64,000 nt of DNA from an uncultured Lachnospiraceae bacterium (GTDB lineage: Bacteria; Bacillota; Clostridia; Lachnospirales; Lachnospiraceae): positions 62,001 to 126,000 of the forward strand of contig CAJUDZ010000005.1 in assembly GCA_910584965.1 (NCBI GenBank). Direction: 5' to 3'. Shown one piece after another: positions 52,863-61,590 of this stretch (the first letter of the stretch is position 1; each line of letters begins with the position of its first letter). A program made the position numbers and the translations under genes. Under the pieces are notes generated by a model that was not told the origin of the DNA, ran no database searches, and saw only the letters and a list, made by a program, of their open reading frames with translations.

Positions 52863-53783
52863 CTATTTTAAAAATCCGTTAATAATCTGTTCTTCCGCTT
52901 CCGCCTCCGTCAGGCCGAGCGTCATCAGCTTTATGATCTGCTCACCGGCGATCTTGCCGATTGCCGCTTCGTGAATCAGTGCGGCGTCCACATCATTTGC
53001 CTCGAGCTGGGGTATCGCCAGAATACGGGCATCATCCATGATAATCGCGTCGCACTCCGTATGGCCTGTGCACGATACGTTTCCGATGATGCGGGAATCG
53101 AATTTCTGATAAGAAGTATCTCGGGCAACCGAGCGGGAAACGATATCCGCGCTGGCGCCTTCCCCGTTTAGATACACCTCGTAACTGCTGACCGCCTGCT
53201 GGTCCTCATGCGTCATAAGCCGTTCCCGGACGACGAGTTTTGCCCCGGCTTCCAGCTTCGCGGTCGTCGTCCGCGCGGTAGAATCCACGCCTTTGATCTG
53301 CACCATCTCCATTTCCATGAAGCTGTTTTCTTTCATATAGACTTCCGTTCCCGGATTCAAAATGCGTTTCCCGCTTCCGTCCCCGGAGCCGTAATGTTTC
53401 TCCACATATTTTACTTTCGCGTTTTGTTCAAGATAAAAGCGATGCACGCCGTCATGTTCCGAATCCTGCACGCCGCAGTTGTCGATGCCGCAGCCCGCCA
53501 CGATCGTCACGTCGGCCCCTTCTCCGATATAAAAATCATTATATACCATTTCTTTCAGACCGCTTTGGCTCAAAACGACCGGTATATGCACGCTTTCATG
53601 CTTTGTCCCCGGTTTGATATGAATATCAATGCCGCTCGCATCCTGTTTGGAAACGATATCGATATTGGCCGTCGTATTCCGTGATGCCATCTGCCCGTTC
53701 GCCCGGATGTTATAGGCTCCCTCCGGCACCTCGTGCAAATCCGCCACCTCCGCCAGAAGCCGCTTCTGTATTGTATCAATCAT
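52863..53783 (-). CDS. sufB: SufB/SufD-like Fe-S cluster scaffold
   Basis: 306 residues from the ATG at 53783 (AAAGGAG upstream); the longer frame would overlap sufC. It has the beta-helical SufBD core: RTTTAKLEAGAKLVVRERLM, DIVSRSVARDTSYQKFDSRI and SCTGHTECDAIIMD. The C-terminal SufB tail is ALIHEAAIGKIAGEQIIKLM. It is shorter than classical SufB (~465) and no SufD, SufS or SufU follows. With the ATPase gene upstream it forms a two-gene pair like the minimal SufBC (SMS) systems described in anaerobes. It probably builds Fe-S clusters in the cytosol. Confidence 0.9.
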   Translation of the reverse strand: MIDTIQKRLLAEVADLHEVPEGAYNIRANGQMASRNTTANIDIVSKQDASGIDIHIKPGTKHESVHIPVVLSQSGLKEMVYNDFYIGEGADVTIVAGCGIDNCGVQDSEHDGVHRFYLEQNAKVKYVEKHYGSGDGSGKRILNPGTEVYMKENSFMEMEMVQIKGVDSTARTTTAKLEAGAKLVVRERLMTHEDQQAVSSYEVYLNGEGASADIVSRSVARDTSYQKFDSRIIGNVSCTGHTECDAIIMDDARILAIPQLEANDVDAALIHEAAIGKIAGEQIIKLMTLGLTEAEAEEQIINGFLK

Positions 53784-53814
53784 TGAATGACTCCTTTCAA
53801 TCTGCCTGTTCTGC

Positions 53815-54585
53815 TTACTGATCCGAAGAAACTGCGTCGGCATTTCTTTCGGGAATGATTTCTTTTCCTGTACACCGGACAACCGCCGCCGAAGTACCGA
53901 GCAGCCCCGGAAGGATCTCTTCCCGCGGCCCTTTCTGTGCAACCCGGCCGTCCGCTACCACGATGATTTCATCCGCAATGTTCAGTATGCGCTCCTGATG
54001 CGAAATAACGAGAATCGAACCGTCCTGGTTCCTTTTTCTCATCCTTTCAAAAACCTGTATCAGATTCTGGAAACTCCAGAGATCGATGCCTGCCTCCGGT
54101 TCGTCAAAAACGGACAGCCTGCTTCCTCTTGCCAGTATGGTCGCAATCTCGATGCGCTTCAGTTCTCCGCCGGAAAGGCTCGCGTTTACTTCCCTTCTGA
54201 TATAATCTCTGGCACAGAGTCCCACTTCCGAAAGATACGCACAGGCATCCGCGGCGGAAAGCTGCCTCCCTGACGCTATCCTGAGAAGATCTATGACTTC
54301 CAGCCCCTTAAACCGCACCGGCTGCTGAAAGGCATAGCCGATTCCAAGCTTCGCACGCTCCGTAATGCTTTTTTCCGTAATATCCGCTCCGTCCAGATAA
54401 ATCCGGCCCGAAGTCGGCTTTTCTATTCCCGCAATCAGCTTGGCCAACGTGGACTTGCCGCTGCCGTTCGGCCCGGTAATCACCGTGAATTTGTGGTTTT
54501 CTACCGTCAGGCTGATATCGCGGACAATTTCTTTCTGGTTTTCTTCTTCGGAAACTTCAAAAGAAATATTTCTTAATTCCAGCAT
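53815..54585 (-). CDS. sufC: SufC-like Fe-S assembly ATPase
   Basis: About 256 residues from the ATG at 54585 (MLELRNISFEV), the normal SufC start; the frame extends to 54639 without conserved sequence. Walker A TGPNGSGKSTLAKLIAG, signature LSGGELKRIEIATILAR and Walker B LSVFDEPEAGID are intact. No membrane component is encoded nearby, consistent with a soluble Suf ATPase rather than a transporter. It is followed after 31 bp by the sufB-like gene and preceded by its own promoter. Confidence 0.92.
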   Translation of the reverse strand: MLELRNISFEVSEEENQKEIVRDISLTVENHKFTVITGPNGSGKSTLAKLIAGIEKPTSGRIYLDGADITEKSITERAKLGIGYAFQQPVRFKGLEVIDLLRIASGRQLSAADACAYLSEVGLCARDYIRREVNASLSGGELKRIEIATILARGSRLSVFDEPEAGIDLWSFQNLIQVFERMRKRNQDGSILVISHQERILNIADEIIVVADGRVAQKGPREEILPGLLGTSAAVVRCTGKEIIPERNADAVSSDQ

Positions 54586-54645
54586 AATATCCGTAACACT
54601 CCATTTCCGCCCGGTCAAAAATCCGCCGGTGCTTTTCAATACCTT

Positions 54646-54674
54646 ATCATATCGCGTTTCGGGCTTCTGTGCAA
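54646..54674 (-). promoter_or_regulatory. Promoter of the sufC-sufB pair
   Basis: Minus strand: -35 TTGCAC (54674-54669), 17-bp spacer, -10 TATGAT (54651-54646), about 60 nt upstream of the sufC ATG. Confidence 0.75.
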
Positions 54675-54860
54675 ATATTTTTATTGAAAATCTACTTTAT
54701 TCTGCCCCGATAAACTATCTTCGTCACAAACCGATACATACCCCGTTTACGTCAAATAGTTGTAACCTCGTCAGACTGATGGTAAATTAATGATAAGTCG
54801 GGCAAAAATCAATGATAAGTAAATGAATTGATGGTAAGTAAGTGCCGAGTTATTATATAA

Positions 54861-54882
54861 GCAAAAAAGCCAAGAGGCTTCC
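54861..54882 (-). terminator. Terminator of the HipA-like/small-protein pair
   Basis: Minus strand: AAGCC-TCTT-GGCTT hairpin followed by a T-run. It lies about 75 bp beyond the stop of the small gene. Confidence 0.6.
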
Positions 54883-54958
54883 CTGACTTTTTACTTCTTC
54901 TTATTATTTTTAAATTCCTGCAAACAATACCTGAAATGAAAATCTTATAACCCATATT

Positions 54959-55174
54959 TCAAGAAATACCATATTTTCTAAAAATACTATTCAAATCATC
55001 CTTAGTGATTTTCCCCGCCAAATAATATGCTTTTACGCTTGCTTCCACTACTTCGAAAACAGTATCAAACATAAACCAATCACCTGCTTCAAAGTATTCC
55101 TGTAATTCTTCAAAATCATGTTGCAATCCCGTTGGAAGGTTATCTCTTAATTTAACTTTTTCATCAATATACAT
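54959..55174 (-). CDS. Small hypothetical protein next to HipA-like kinase
   Basis: 71 residues from the ATG at 55174, with AAAGGG about 10 nt upstream; a TTG at 55210 would give 83. It is acidic and helical (LQHDFEELQEYFEAGDW, then VVEASVKAYYLAGKITKDDLNSIFRKYG), with no membrane helix or cysteine. I do not recognise it. It begins 39 bp after the kinase-like gene in the same AT-rich patch, so the two are probably a pair, possibly a toxin-antitoxin-like or regulator partner. That is a guess from context. Confidence 0.65.
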   Translation of the reverse strand: MYIDEKVKLRDNLPTGLQHDFEELQEYFEAGDWFMFDTVFEVVEASVKAYYLAGKITKDDLNSIFRKYGIS

Positions 55175-55213
55175 ACATGAACATCCCTTTCTTATACCGT
55201 CAAAATTCAATCA

Positions 55214-55990
55214 TTATGACGTCAATATCTGGTATATTGGCAGTAATACGTTCTCATATCGTTTTTGAATTATTAATGTAAAAAAATGCTTCTGTATCTC
55301 TGACAAAACCGGGATTTCTTCTATCATTATACGTATTCTACTCATACTACTTTCTATTTTGGGAGTTAGCTTTCGTACCACATCTGAGCATTCCTGATAT
55401 TTCATACTTTCTATTATATGATAAGGATTAATCTTCTTTCCTTGTAATTCATAAATACATCTGCGTGCTTTATATGCCTCTGCTTCTATTTTATCAACAT
55501 CATCCATAACTATTTGCATCTTTTCATCGTCCCATTTACTATTTAAACAATTACCATTATCATAAACAGGAGCTATCTCCTTTGAACCACTTTTTCGCAA
55601 AATGATTCCCCAATTACTATTATTACGATCTGTATTTCCAATTAAGGCATCCATTACAAACATATTCCAAAAATGTTCCTCTACTCCTGAAATATTCTGC
55701 AAAAATGGATGTTCCTGCAGCGTCATCATAATTTCATATAAGTCTACACCAATACCATTTGTTTCATTTCCATTAGAATCTAAAAAATGGGGTTCAAAAG
55801 TGACTTTTATCTTATCAAACTCGTAAAGCCTATCTCCATCTTTTAAAAAGTCTTCACAAGCTACTACAATTTTCCCATTTCTTGTTCCCAAAATTGTATT
55901 GTGAACAGGTAATCCAACCAGTTCATATATCTTTGAACCAATGTATTCACAAACAGGACTATTGGAATAACTAAGATTAATATTTTTCAT
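55214..55990 (-). pseudogene. HipA/CtkA-like kinase, apparently 5'-truncated
   Basis: 258 codons from the first ATG. Kinase-like elements are present: YSNSPVCEYIGSKIYEL, a catalytic loop DALIGNTDRNNSNWGII and a metal-binding PVYDNGNCL. The sequence before the ATG still reads like the missing lysine strand (SDLLFKLKDHK, then upstream GAFERIV) but is cut by an in-frame TAA about 14 codons up. The glycine-rich start of the family is absent. It could be a decayed gene or one that starts at an unseen codon. It is clearly AT-richer than its neighbours, suggesting transfer. CtkA/HipA relatives are Ser/Thr kinases, some of them toxins. Confidence 0.6.
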
Positions 55991-56136
55991 CTTGTGATCT
56001 TTTAATTTGAAAAGTAAATCAGAATTAACTTTTTATACTATTCTTTCAAAAGCCCCCTTGGTTTATAAATTCAAATCGGCAGACCATCCACCCACCCCGC
56101 CCATCCCCTCAGCGGACGGGGTAAATACAGTTTCTT

Positions 56137-57447
56137 TTACTTCACGCTTTCCTGCCTCCGGGAAAGAGGGCTTTCACGGTAAATAATATCTTCACGGCCC
56201 GGTCCGTTTGAAACCATCGTAATCGGACAGCCGATCTGTTCTTCGATAAATTCGATATAATGCCGGCAGTTCTCCGGCAGTTCTTCATAATTTTTAATGC
56301 CGCGTATCCCGCATTTCCAGCCGGGCAGTTTCTGCAGTACGGGCTTTGCTTTTCCGAGTTTTGCCGTGACCGGGAAATCCGTCGTCACACTGCCGTCTAT
56401 TTCATAACCCGTGCAGACAGGAATTTCATCCAGATAACCGAGCACATCCAGTACGGTAAAAGCCACATCGGTAGTACCCTGCAGACGGCATCCGTATTTG
56501 GACGCCACGCAGTCGAACCATCCCATACGGCGCGGGCGGCCCGTTGTCGCCCCATATTCGCCGCCATCGCCTCCGCGGCGTCTCAGTTCGTCCGCTTCTT
56601 CCCCGAAAATCTCGGAGACGAATGCTCCTGCCCCTACCGCCGAAGAATACGCTTTGCATACGGTTATGATCTGTCTGATTTCGTAGGGCGGAATCCCTGC
56701 GCCGATGGCGCCGAAAGCCGCCAGCGTCGAAGAGGATGTGACCATCGGATAAATGCCGTGATCGGGGTCTTTCAGCGTACCCAGCTGACCTTCCAGCAGA
56801 ATCGTTTTATTTTCCTTTAAAGCCCGGTCCAGATAGGCGGATACGTCGCAGACGTAGGGTGCAGCCATATTCCGGTACTCATGGAGCGTTTCCAAAAGCT
56901 CCTCCGGGCGGATCAGCGGCTTGTGGTATAAATGTTCCAGTATGACGTTCTTCGTCTCACAGACTCTCTCCACCTTTTCTTTTAACAGCGCCTCCTCAAA
57001 AAGCTCGCTCACCTGAAAACCGATCTTTGCATATTTATCGGAATAAAAAGGCGCAATTCCCGATTTCGTGGAACCGAACGATTTTCCGCCCAGCCGTTCT
57101 TCCTCATACTGGTCAAATAAAATATGATAGGGCATCACGATCTGACAGCGGTCGGATACCAATATTCTGGGCTTCGGCACGTTTCTCTCCGTGATCGACC
57201 TGATCTCGTCGAACAAAATCGGAATATTCAGCGCGACGCCGTTTCCGATCACGCTCGTAACATGATCGTAAAAAACACCCGACGGCAGCGTGTGCAGCGC
57301 AAATTTTCCATAGTTATTCACGATTGTATGGCCCGCATTGGCGCCTCCCTGAAAACGGACCACTATATCGGCTTCCCCCGCCATCATATCCGTTATTTTT
57401 CCTTTCCCTTCGTCGCCCCAGTTGGCGCCTACGATTGCCTTTACCAT
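56137..57447 (-). CDS. purA: Adenylosuccinate synthetase
   Basis: 436 residues from the ATG at 57447, with GGAGG 8 nt upstream; an ATG at 57453 touches the ribosome site. The P-loop-like GANWGDEGKGK and the FQGGANAGHTIV motif are present. TTGRPRRMGWFD binds IMP/aspartate. It joins IMP and aspartate with GTP to form adenylosuccinate. It follows purB after a terminator, so it may have its own promoter in the AT-rich gap, though none stands out. Confidence 0.97.
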   Translation of the reverse strand: MVKAIVGANWGDEGKGKITDMMAGEADIVVRFQGGANAGHTIVNNYGKFALHTLPSGVFYDHVTSVIGNGVALNIPILFDEIRSITERNVPKPRILVSDRCQIVMPYHILFDQYEEERLGGKSFGSTKSGIAPFYSDKYAKIGFQVSELFEEALLKEKVERVCETKNVILEHLYHKPLIRPEELLETLHEYRNMAAPYVCDVSAYLDRALKENKTILLEGQLGTLKDPDHGIYPMVTSSSTLAAFGAIGAGIPPYEIRQIITVCKAYSSAVGAGAFVSEIFGEEADELRRRGGDGGEYGATTGRPRRMGWFDCVASKYGCRLQGTTDVAFTVLDVLGYLDEIPVCTGYEIDGSVTTDFPVTAKLGKAKPVLQKLPGWKCGIRGIKNYEELPENCRHYIEFIEEQIGCPITMVSNGPGREDIIYRESPLSRRQESVK

Positions 57448-57686
57448 AATCATTCCTCCATGTTTTTATTCTCTGCTTCTTACTTTATGATTATATTTCA
57501 TTTTTAATCATAAGTAAAATCAATATTTATTATATTAATTATAAGTTTTAATTATGGTTTTATTTTTCAGGCCCTCTCCAGGGCTCCATCTCTTACGAAT
57601 GGCCATGCCTTTCCCTTAGCTTATTAATACTCTTTTTTCCGAAACAAAAATACCGTCAAACGTCATAATGATTCTTTTCGAAGGCA
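57448..57686 (-). other. AT-rich leader region upstream of purA
   Basis: About 240 bp between the purB terminator and purA. Several -10-like TATAAT/TATAATT words occur, without a clearly spaced -35. A weaker hairpin (GCCCT/AGGGC, near 57580-57594) precedes an A/T-rich run. A short frame (57616-57687) is listed separately. No purine riboswitch motif was seen. Confidence 0.5.
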
Positions 57687-57687
57687 T
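57616..57687 (-). CDS. Possible 23-codon small ORF upstream of purA
   Basis: The frame MPSKRIIMTFDGIFVSEK... starts with ATG 7 nt after a perfect GGAGG. That GGAGG lies in the descending arm of the purB terminator hairpin. It may be a leader peptide for purA or a chance frame; nothing else supports it. Confidence 0.25.
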   Translation of the reverse strand: MPSKRIIMTFDGIFVSEKRVLIS

Positions 57688-57748
57688 AAAAAAACCTCCT
57701 TTTCGATAAGAGTCAGCATATCCTGATTCTTACCAAAAAAGAGGTATT
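57687..57748 (-). terminator. Terminator after purB
   Basis: Minus strand: inner arms TAAGAATCAG and CTGACTCTTA with outer ACCTC/GAGGT arms around internal A/T loops, ending in a T7 run. It lies directly after the purB stop codon. Confidence 0.85.
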
Positions 57749-57750
57749 AT

Positions 57751-59202
57751 TTATACGTTTATCTCCGCAGTCACCCCGAGCAGTTCCCGGTTCTCTTTCA
57801 GAATCGGCTTAATCACCTCGGTAAGGAACTTCTCCACCTGTTTTGGCGCACAGCCGACATATCTGGCCGGATCCATCGTTTCTTTTAACGCTTCGGGGCT
57901 CGTATGGAACGCCGGTTCCGCGGCGATCAGTTCAAGCAGATTGTTTTCTTTTCCTTCCTTCTTTACCCTCGCGCCGGCCTGCATGGAAAGCTCTCTGATT
58001 TTCTCGTGCATTTCCTGACGGTCTTCGCCCATTTTCACGGCATCCATCATGATATTTTCCGTGGCCATGAAAGGCAGTTCGCTCAAAAGATGTTTCTCGA
58101 TAACTTTATCGTATACGACAAGGCCGTCCACCACATTCAGGCACAGATCGAGAATGCCGTCCACCGCCAGAAAAGCCTCCGGAATAGAAAGGCGTTTATT
58201 GGCGGAATCGTCCAACGTCCTCTCAAACCACTGGGTGGCGGAAGTCATTGCCGGATTCAGCGCATCCACCATGACAAATCTGGAAAGAGACGCAATTCTC
58301 TCGCTCCGCATCGGGTTTCTTTTATAGGCCATCGCGGAAGAACCGATCTGACTCTTCTCAAAGGGCTCTTCCACCTCTTTCAGATGCTGTAACAGGCGGA
58401 TATCATTGGACATCTTATGGGCTGACGCCGCGATGCCGGCCAGCACATTACATACTCTCGTATCCACTTTCCGGGAATAGGTCTGGCCGGATACGGGATA
58501 GCATTTCTCAAATCCCATTTTCCTGGCGATCATGGGATCTATCTTGTCGATCGTTTCCTGATCCTTGTCAAATAATTCCAGGAAAGAAGCCTGCGTACCG
58601 GTGGTGCCCTTAGAACCCAGCAGTTTCATCGTTGAAAGGACATAATCCAGATCTTCCAGATCCAGACAAAATTCCTGTGCCCACAGCGTGGCCCTTTTCC
58701 CTACGGTCGTCGGCTGTGCCGGCTGAAAATGGGTAAAGGCGAGGGTCGGAAGCGCCCTGTATTTTTCGGCAAATTCCGCCAGTTTTTCGATCACATTGAC
58801 CAGCTTCTTTTTGACAAGTTTCAGAGCCTGCGTCATAACGATGATATCCGTATTGTCCCCGACATAACAGGACGTTGCGCCGAGATGGATAATGCCCGCG
58901 GCTTTCGGACACTGCTGCCCGTAGGCATACACATGGCTCATGACGTCATGGCGCACTTCTTTTTCCCGCGCCTTCGCAACATCGTAATTAATGTCGTCCG
59001 CATGGGCTTTCAGTTCGTCGATCTGTTCCTGTGTTATGACGGGTTCTCCGTTCCTGCTAAGGCCCAGTTCCATCTCCGTTTCCGCAAGCGCTATCCACAG
59101 TTTCCGCCACGTTCTGAACTTCATATCCGGCGAAAAAATATACTGCATTTCCTTACTGGCATACCGCTCCGATAACGGACTCACATATCTGTCTGTTCCC
59201 AT
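57751..59202 (-). CDS. purB: Adenylosuccinate lyase
   Basis: 483 residues, the longer clade of the family. The signature GSSAMAYKRNPMRSE lies near residue 290, with catalytic-type TSCYVGDNTD and THFQPAQPTTVGKR motifs earlier. It acts twice in purine synthesis, splitting SAICAR and adenylosuccinate to release fumarate. It follows purF by 65 bp and ends in a strong terminator. Confidence 0.97.
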   Translation of the reverse strand: MGTDRYVSPLSERYASKEMQYIFSPDMKFRTWRKLWIALAETEMELGLSRNGEPVITQEQIDELKAHADDINYDVAKAREKEVRHDVMSHVYAYGQQCPKAAGIIHLGATSCYVGDNTDIIVMTQALKLVKKKLVNVIEKLAEFAEKYRALPTLAFTHFQPAQPTTVGKRATLWAQEFCLDLEDLDYVLSTMKLLGSKGTTGTQASFLELFDKDQETIDKIDPMIARKMGFEKCYPVSGQTYSRKVDTRVCNVLAGIAASAHKMSNDIRLLQHLKEVEEPFEKSQIGSSAMAYKRNPMRSERIASLSRFVMVDALNPAMTSATQWFERTLDDSANKRLSIPEAFLAVDGILDLCLNVVDGLVVYDKVIEKHLLSELPFMATENIMMDAVKMGEDRQEMHEKIRELSMQAGARVKKEGKENNLLELIAAEPAFHTSPEALKETMDPARYVGCAPKQVEKFLTEVIKPILKENRELLGVTAEINV

Positions 59203-59267
59203 AACATAACCTTACCCTTTCCGTATTGTTCTCCTGACATGTTTTCCGCCGGCCTGTTCTGCCGGCA

Positions 59268-60704
59268 TTATTTCTCAAACTCTCCCCGAATGTTCTCCTG
59301 CGGCGGTTCCATCGGATATTTTCCGGTAAAACAGCCTTTGCAGATCCCGAGATGTCCCGCAATTTCATCCAGACGTTCCACCTTCAGATAAGCCAGCGAA
59401 TCCGCTCCGATAATCCTGCGTATTTCCTCCACGGAACGTCCGTAAGCGATCAGCAGGTCCCTGGCCGGCACATCCGTGCCGAAATAGCAGGGCCATAAAA
59501 ACGGCGGTGAACTCACCCGCATATGTACTTCGGCCGCCCCTGCTTCCCGGAGCATTCTGACAATTCTGTCGGAAGTCGTTCCCCGGACGATGGAATCGTC
59601 GATCATGATAATCCTTTTTCCCTTTACGGCTTCCCGGATGGCGTTCAGTTTTACCCGGACGCTGCTTTCCCGGTTTTTCTGTTTCGGTTTGATAAAGGTA
59701 CGTCCCACATAGGCGTTTTTAACAAAAGCCTGTCCGTAAGGAATCCCCGACTGCATCGCGTAACCGAGCGCCGCACAGTATCCCGATTCCGGCACGCCCA
59801 CCACAAGATCCGCCTCCACGGCCGAATCCAATGCCAGGTATTTTCCCGCCAGAATACGGGAATCGTACACGCTCACGCCGTCAAAACGGCTGTCGGGCCT
59901 GGCAAAATAAATATATTCGAAGACGCATCTCGCCTGTTTTTCTTTCGCGATACAAAGCGTCCTGTCCGACACGATTCCGCCTGACGGCGAAATGGTAACG
60001 ATTTCTCCCGGTTCCACATCTCTTATAAATTCCGCGCCGATCGTATCTAACGCGCAGGTTTCCGATGCCAGAATATAGGCATTATCCCGCCTGCCGATAC
60101 AGAGCGGCTTAAATCCATACGGATCCCTTGCCCCGATCAGTTTCCGGGGCGACATGATCACAAGGGAATAGGCTCCCTCAATCTTCCGCATGGCACGCCC
60201 TACGGCCTCTTCCACAGTGCCGCAGTTTAAGCGTTCCCTCGCGATGTGATACGCGATCACCTCCGAGTCGATCGTCGTCTGGAAGATCGCCCCGGTATAT
60301 TCCAGCTCATGACGCAGCCCGGGCGCATTGATCAGATTACCGTTATGCGCCAGAGCCAGCGTTCCCTTTACATAATTGAGGACAAGAGGCTGGGCATTTT
60401 CTCTCGTACTGCTGCCCGCCGTCGAATATCTGACATGTCCCACGCCGATATCGCCTTCCAGTTTTTCCAGGTCTCCTTTCATGAACGCCTCATTCAGAAG
60501 GCCCATTTCCTTTATGCTGCGCACTCTGCCTTTCGGCCCTTTCGTATCGCTGACCGCGATGCCGCAGCTTTCCTGCCCTCTGTGCTGCAATGCAAAAAGC
60601 CCATAATAAATACTGGAAGCCACATCGTTTCCGTCAAAATCATAGATACCAAAAACACCACACTCTTCCCTTAGCCTGTCTGTTTTGTTTATCCGATTTT
60701 CCAT
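59268..60704 (-). CDS. purF: Amidophosphoribosyltransferase (canonical PurF)
   Basis: 478 residues. A short propeptide ends EE|CGVFGI, with the nucleophile at Cys15. GHVRYSTAGSS and AHNGNLINA of the glutaminase are intact. The PRPP loop IIMIDDSIVRGTTSDRI and four cluster cysteines (CVFEYIY, WPCYFG, ICKGC) are present. It catalyses the first committed step of purine synthesis. It lies between purC and purB. Comparison with the paralogue at 51188 shows what that copy has lost. Confidence 0.97.
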   Translation of the reverse strand: MENRINKTDRLREECGVFGIYDFDGNDVASSIYYGLFALQHRGQESCGIAVSDTKGPKGRVRSIKEMGLLNEAFMKGDLEKLEGDIGVGHVRYSTAGSSTRENAQPLVLNYVKGTLALAHNGNLINAPGLRHELEYTGAIFQTTIDSEVIAYHIARERLNCGTVEEAVGRAMRKIEGAYSLVIMSPRKLIGARDPYGFKPLCIGRRDNAYILASETCALDTIGAEFIRDVEPGEIVTISPSGGIVSDRTLCIAKEKQARCVFEYIYFARPDSRFDGVSVYDSRILAGKYLALDSAVEADLVVGVPESGYCAALGYAMQSGIPYGQAFVKNAYVGRTFIKPKQKNRESSVRVKLNAIREAVKGKRIIMIDDSIVRGTTSDRIVRMLREAGAAEVHMRVSSPPFLWPCYFGTDVPARDLLIAYGRSVEEIRRIIGADSLAYLKVERLDEIAGHLGICKGCFTGKYPMEPPQENIRGEFEK

Positions 60705-60799
60705 CTGATTCCGTTTCCAACCATGTCCTTTCCTCAGCCTGCCGTCAAGAATATTTCATCAGAGACATTCTTTCCGGAATAATCTGACCTTTCGGTTCC

Positions 60800-61507
60800 T
60801 TATGAAAGGCCGAGCCTCTTAAATACTTCGTTGTAAGCCTCTTCCACATTGCCGAGATCTCTGCGGAAACGGTCTTTATCCAGTTTTTCATTGGTGTGGA
60901 CATCCCACAGTCTGCATGTGTCGGGGCTTGTTTCGTCAGCCAGAATAATCTGTCCGTGATAACGTCCAAACTCAATTTTAAAATCGATCAGTTTGATATC
61001 CGCCTGTAAAAAGTAGTTTTTCAGCACTTCGTTTACTTTGAAAGCATATTTTTTGATCGTCTCGATCTCTTCCCATGTCGCCAGCTTCATCGCCACCGCA
61101 AAATAGCTGTTGATCAACGGATCGCCGAGTTCGTCGTTTTTATAGCTGAACTCGATTGTCGGCTCTTCAAAGGGAGTCCCTTCCTCGACGCCGAGTCTCT
61201 TGGAAAAACTTCCGGCCGCCACATTACGGATGATCACTTCAAGCGGTACGATTTCCACTTTCTTCACCGCCGTTTCCCGATCGCTCAGTTCTTCGATAAA
61301 ATGCGTTGGAACACCTTCTTTTTCAAGCAGTCCGAAAACATGGTTCGTCATCCTGTTATTGATTACGCCTTTCCCTACGATCGTTCCCTTCTTCTCTCCG
61401 TTAAAAGCCGTCGCATCATCCTTGTAATCCACGATCAGTACGTCCGGATCCTCCGTTTTGAATACCTTCTTTGCCTTTCCTTCATAAAGCTGTTCCAGTT
61501 TCTGCAT
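60800..61507 (-). CDS. purC: SAICAR synthase
   Basis: 235 residues from the ATG at 61507 (GGAGG upstream), beginning KLEQLYEGKAKKVFKTED, the normal PurC start. The frame extends to 61558 without conserved sequence. IIRNVAAGSFSKRLG, the IDFKIEFGR strand and ILADETSPDTCRLWD are hallmark segments. It joins CAIR and aspartate with ATP. The gene is followed by purF with a 95-bp gap. The upstream gap to the next gene is about 80 bp, with no riboswitch seen. Confidence 0.97.
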   Translation of the reverse strand: MQKLEQLYEGKAKKVFKTEDPDVLIVDYKDDATAFNGEKKGTIVGKGVINNRMTNHVFGLLEKEGVPTHFIEELSDRETAVKKVEIVPLEVIIRNVAAGSFSKRLGVEEGTPFEEPTIEFSYKNDELGDPLINSYFAVAMKLATWEEIETIKKYAFKVNEVLKNYFLQADIKLIDFKIEFGRYHGQIILADETSPDTCRLWDVHTNEKLDKDRFRRDLGNVEEAYNEVFKRLGLS

Positions 61508-61590
61508 TATGCGCTCCTCCTTCATATTGTGAAAACATTTCCGATACTGCTTCAGCACAGGTTTTCCATGCCAGCCTGTCTTAAACTATT

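Larger units (their letters stand above)
54586..54958. other. 373-bp gap with suf promoter and short repeats
   Basis: Contains the sufC promoter (54646-54674), then AT-rich sequence with repeated words such as AATGATAAGT (near 54789 and 54812) and GATGGTAA (near 54779 and 54829). The terminator of the HipA-like pair follows at 54861-54882. No coding frame is convincing. Confidence 0.55.

Noticed and set aside
56060..56136. GC-rich imperfect hairpin after purA as a terminator
   Set aside because: CCCC/GGGG pairing is possible but there is no T-run, so support is weak.
61508..61590. Purine riboswitch or PurR-type element upstream of purC
   Set aside because: The gap is only about 80 bp and shows no aptamer core or convincing operator pair.
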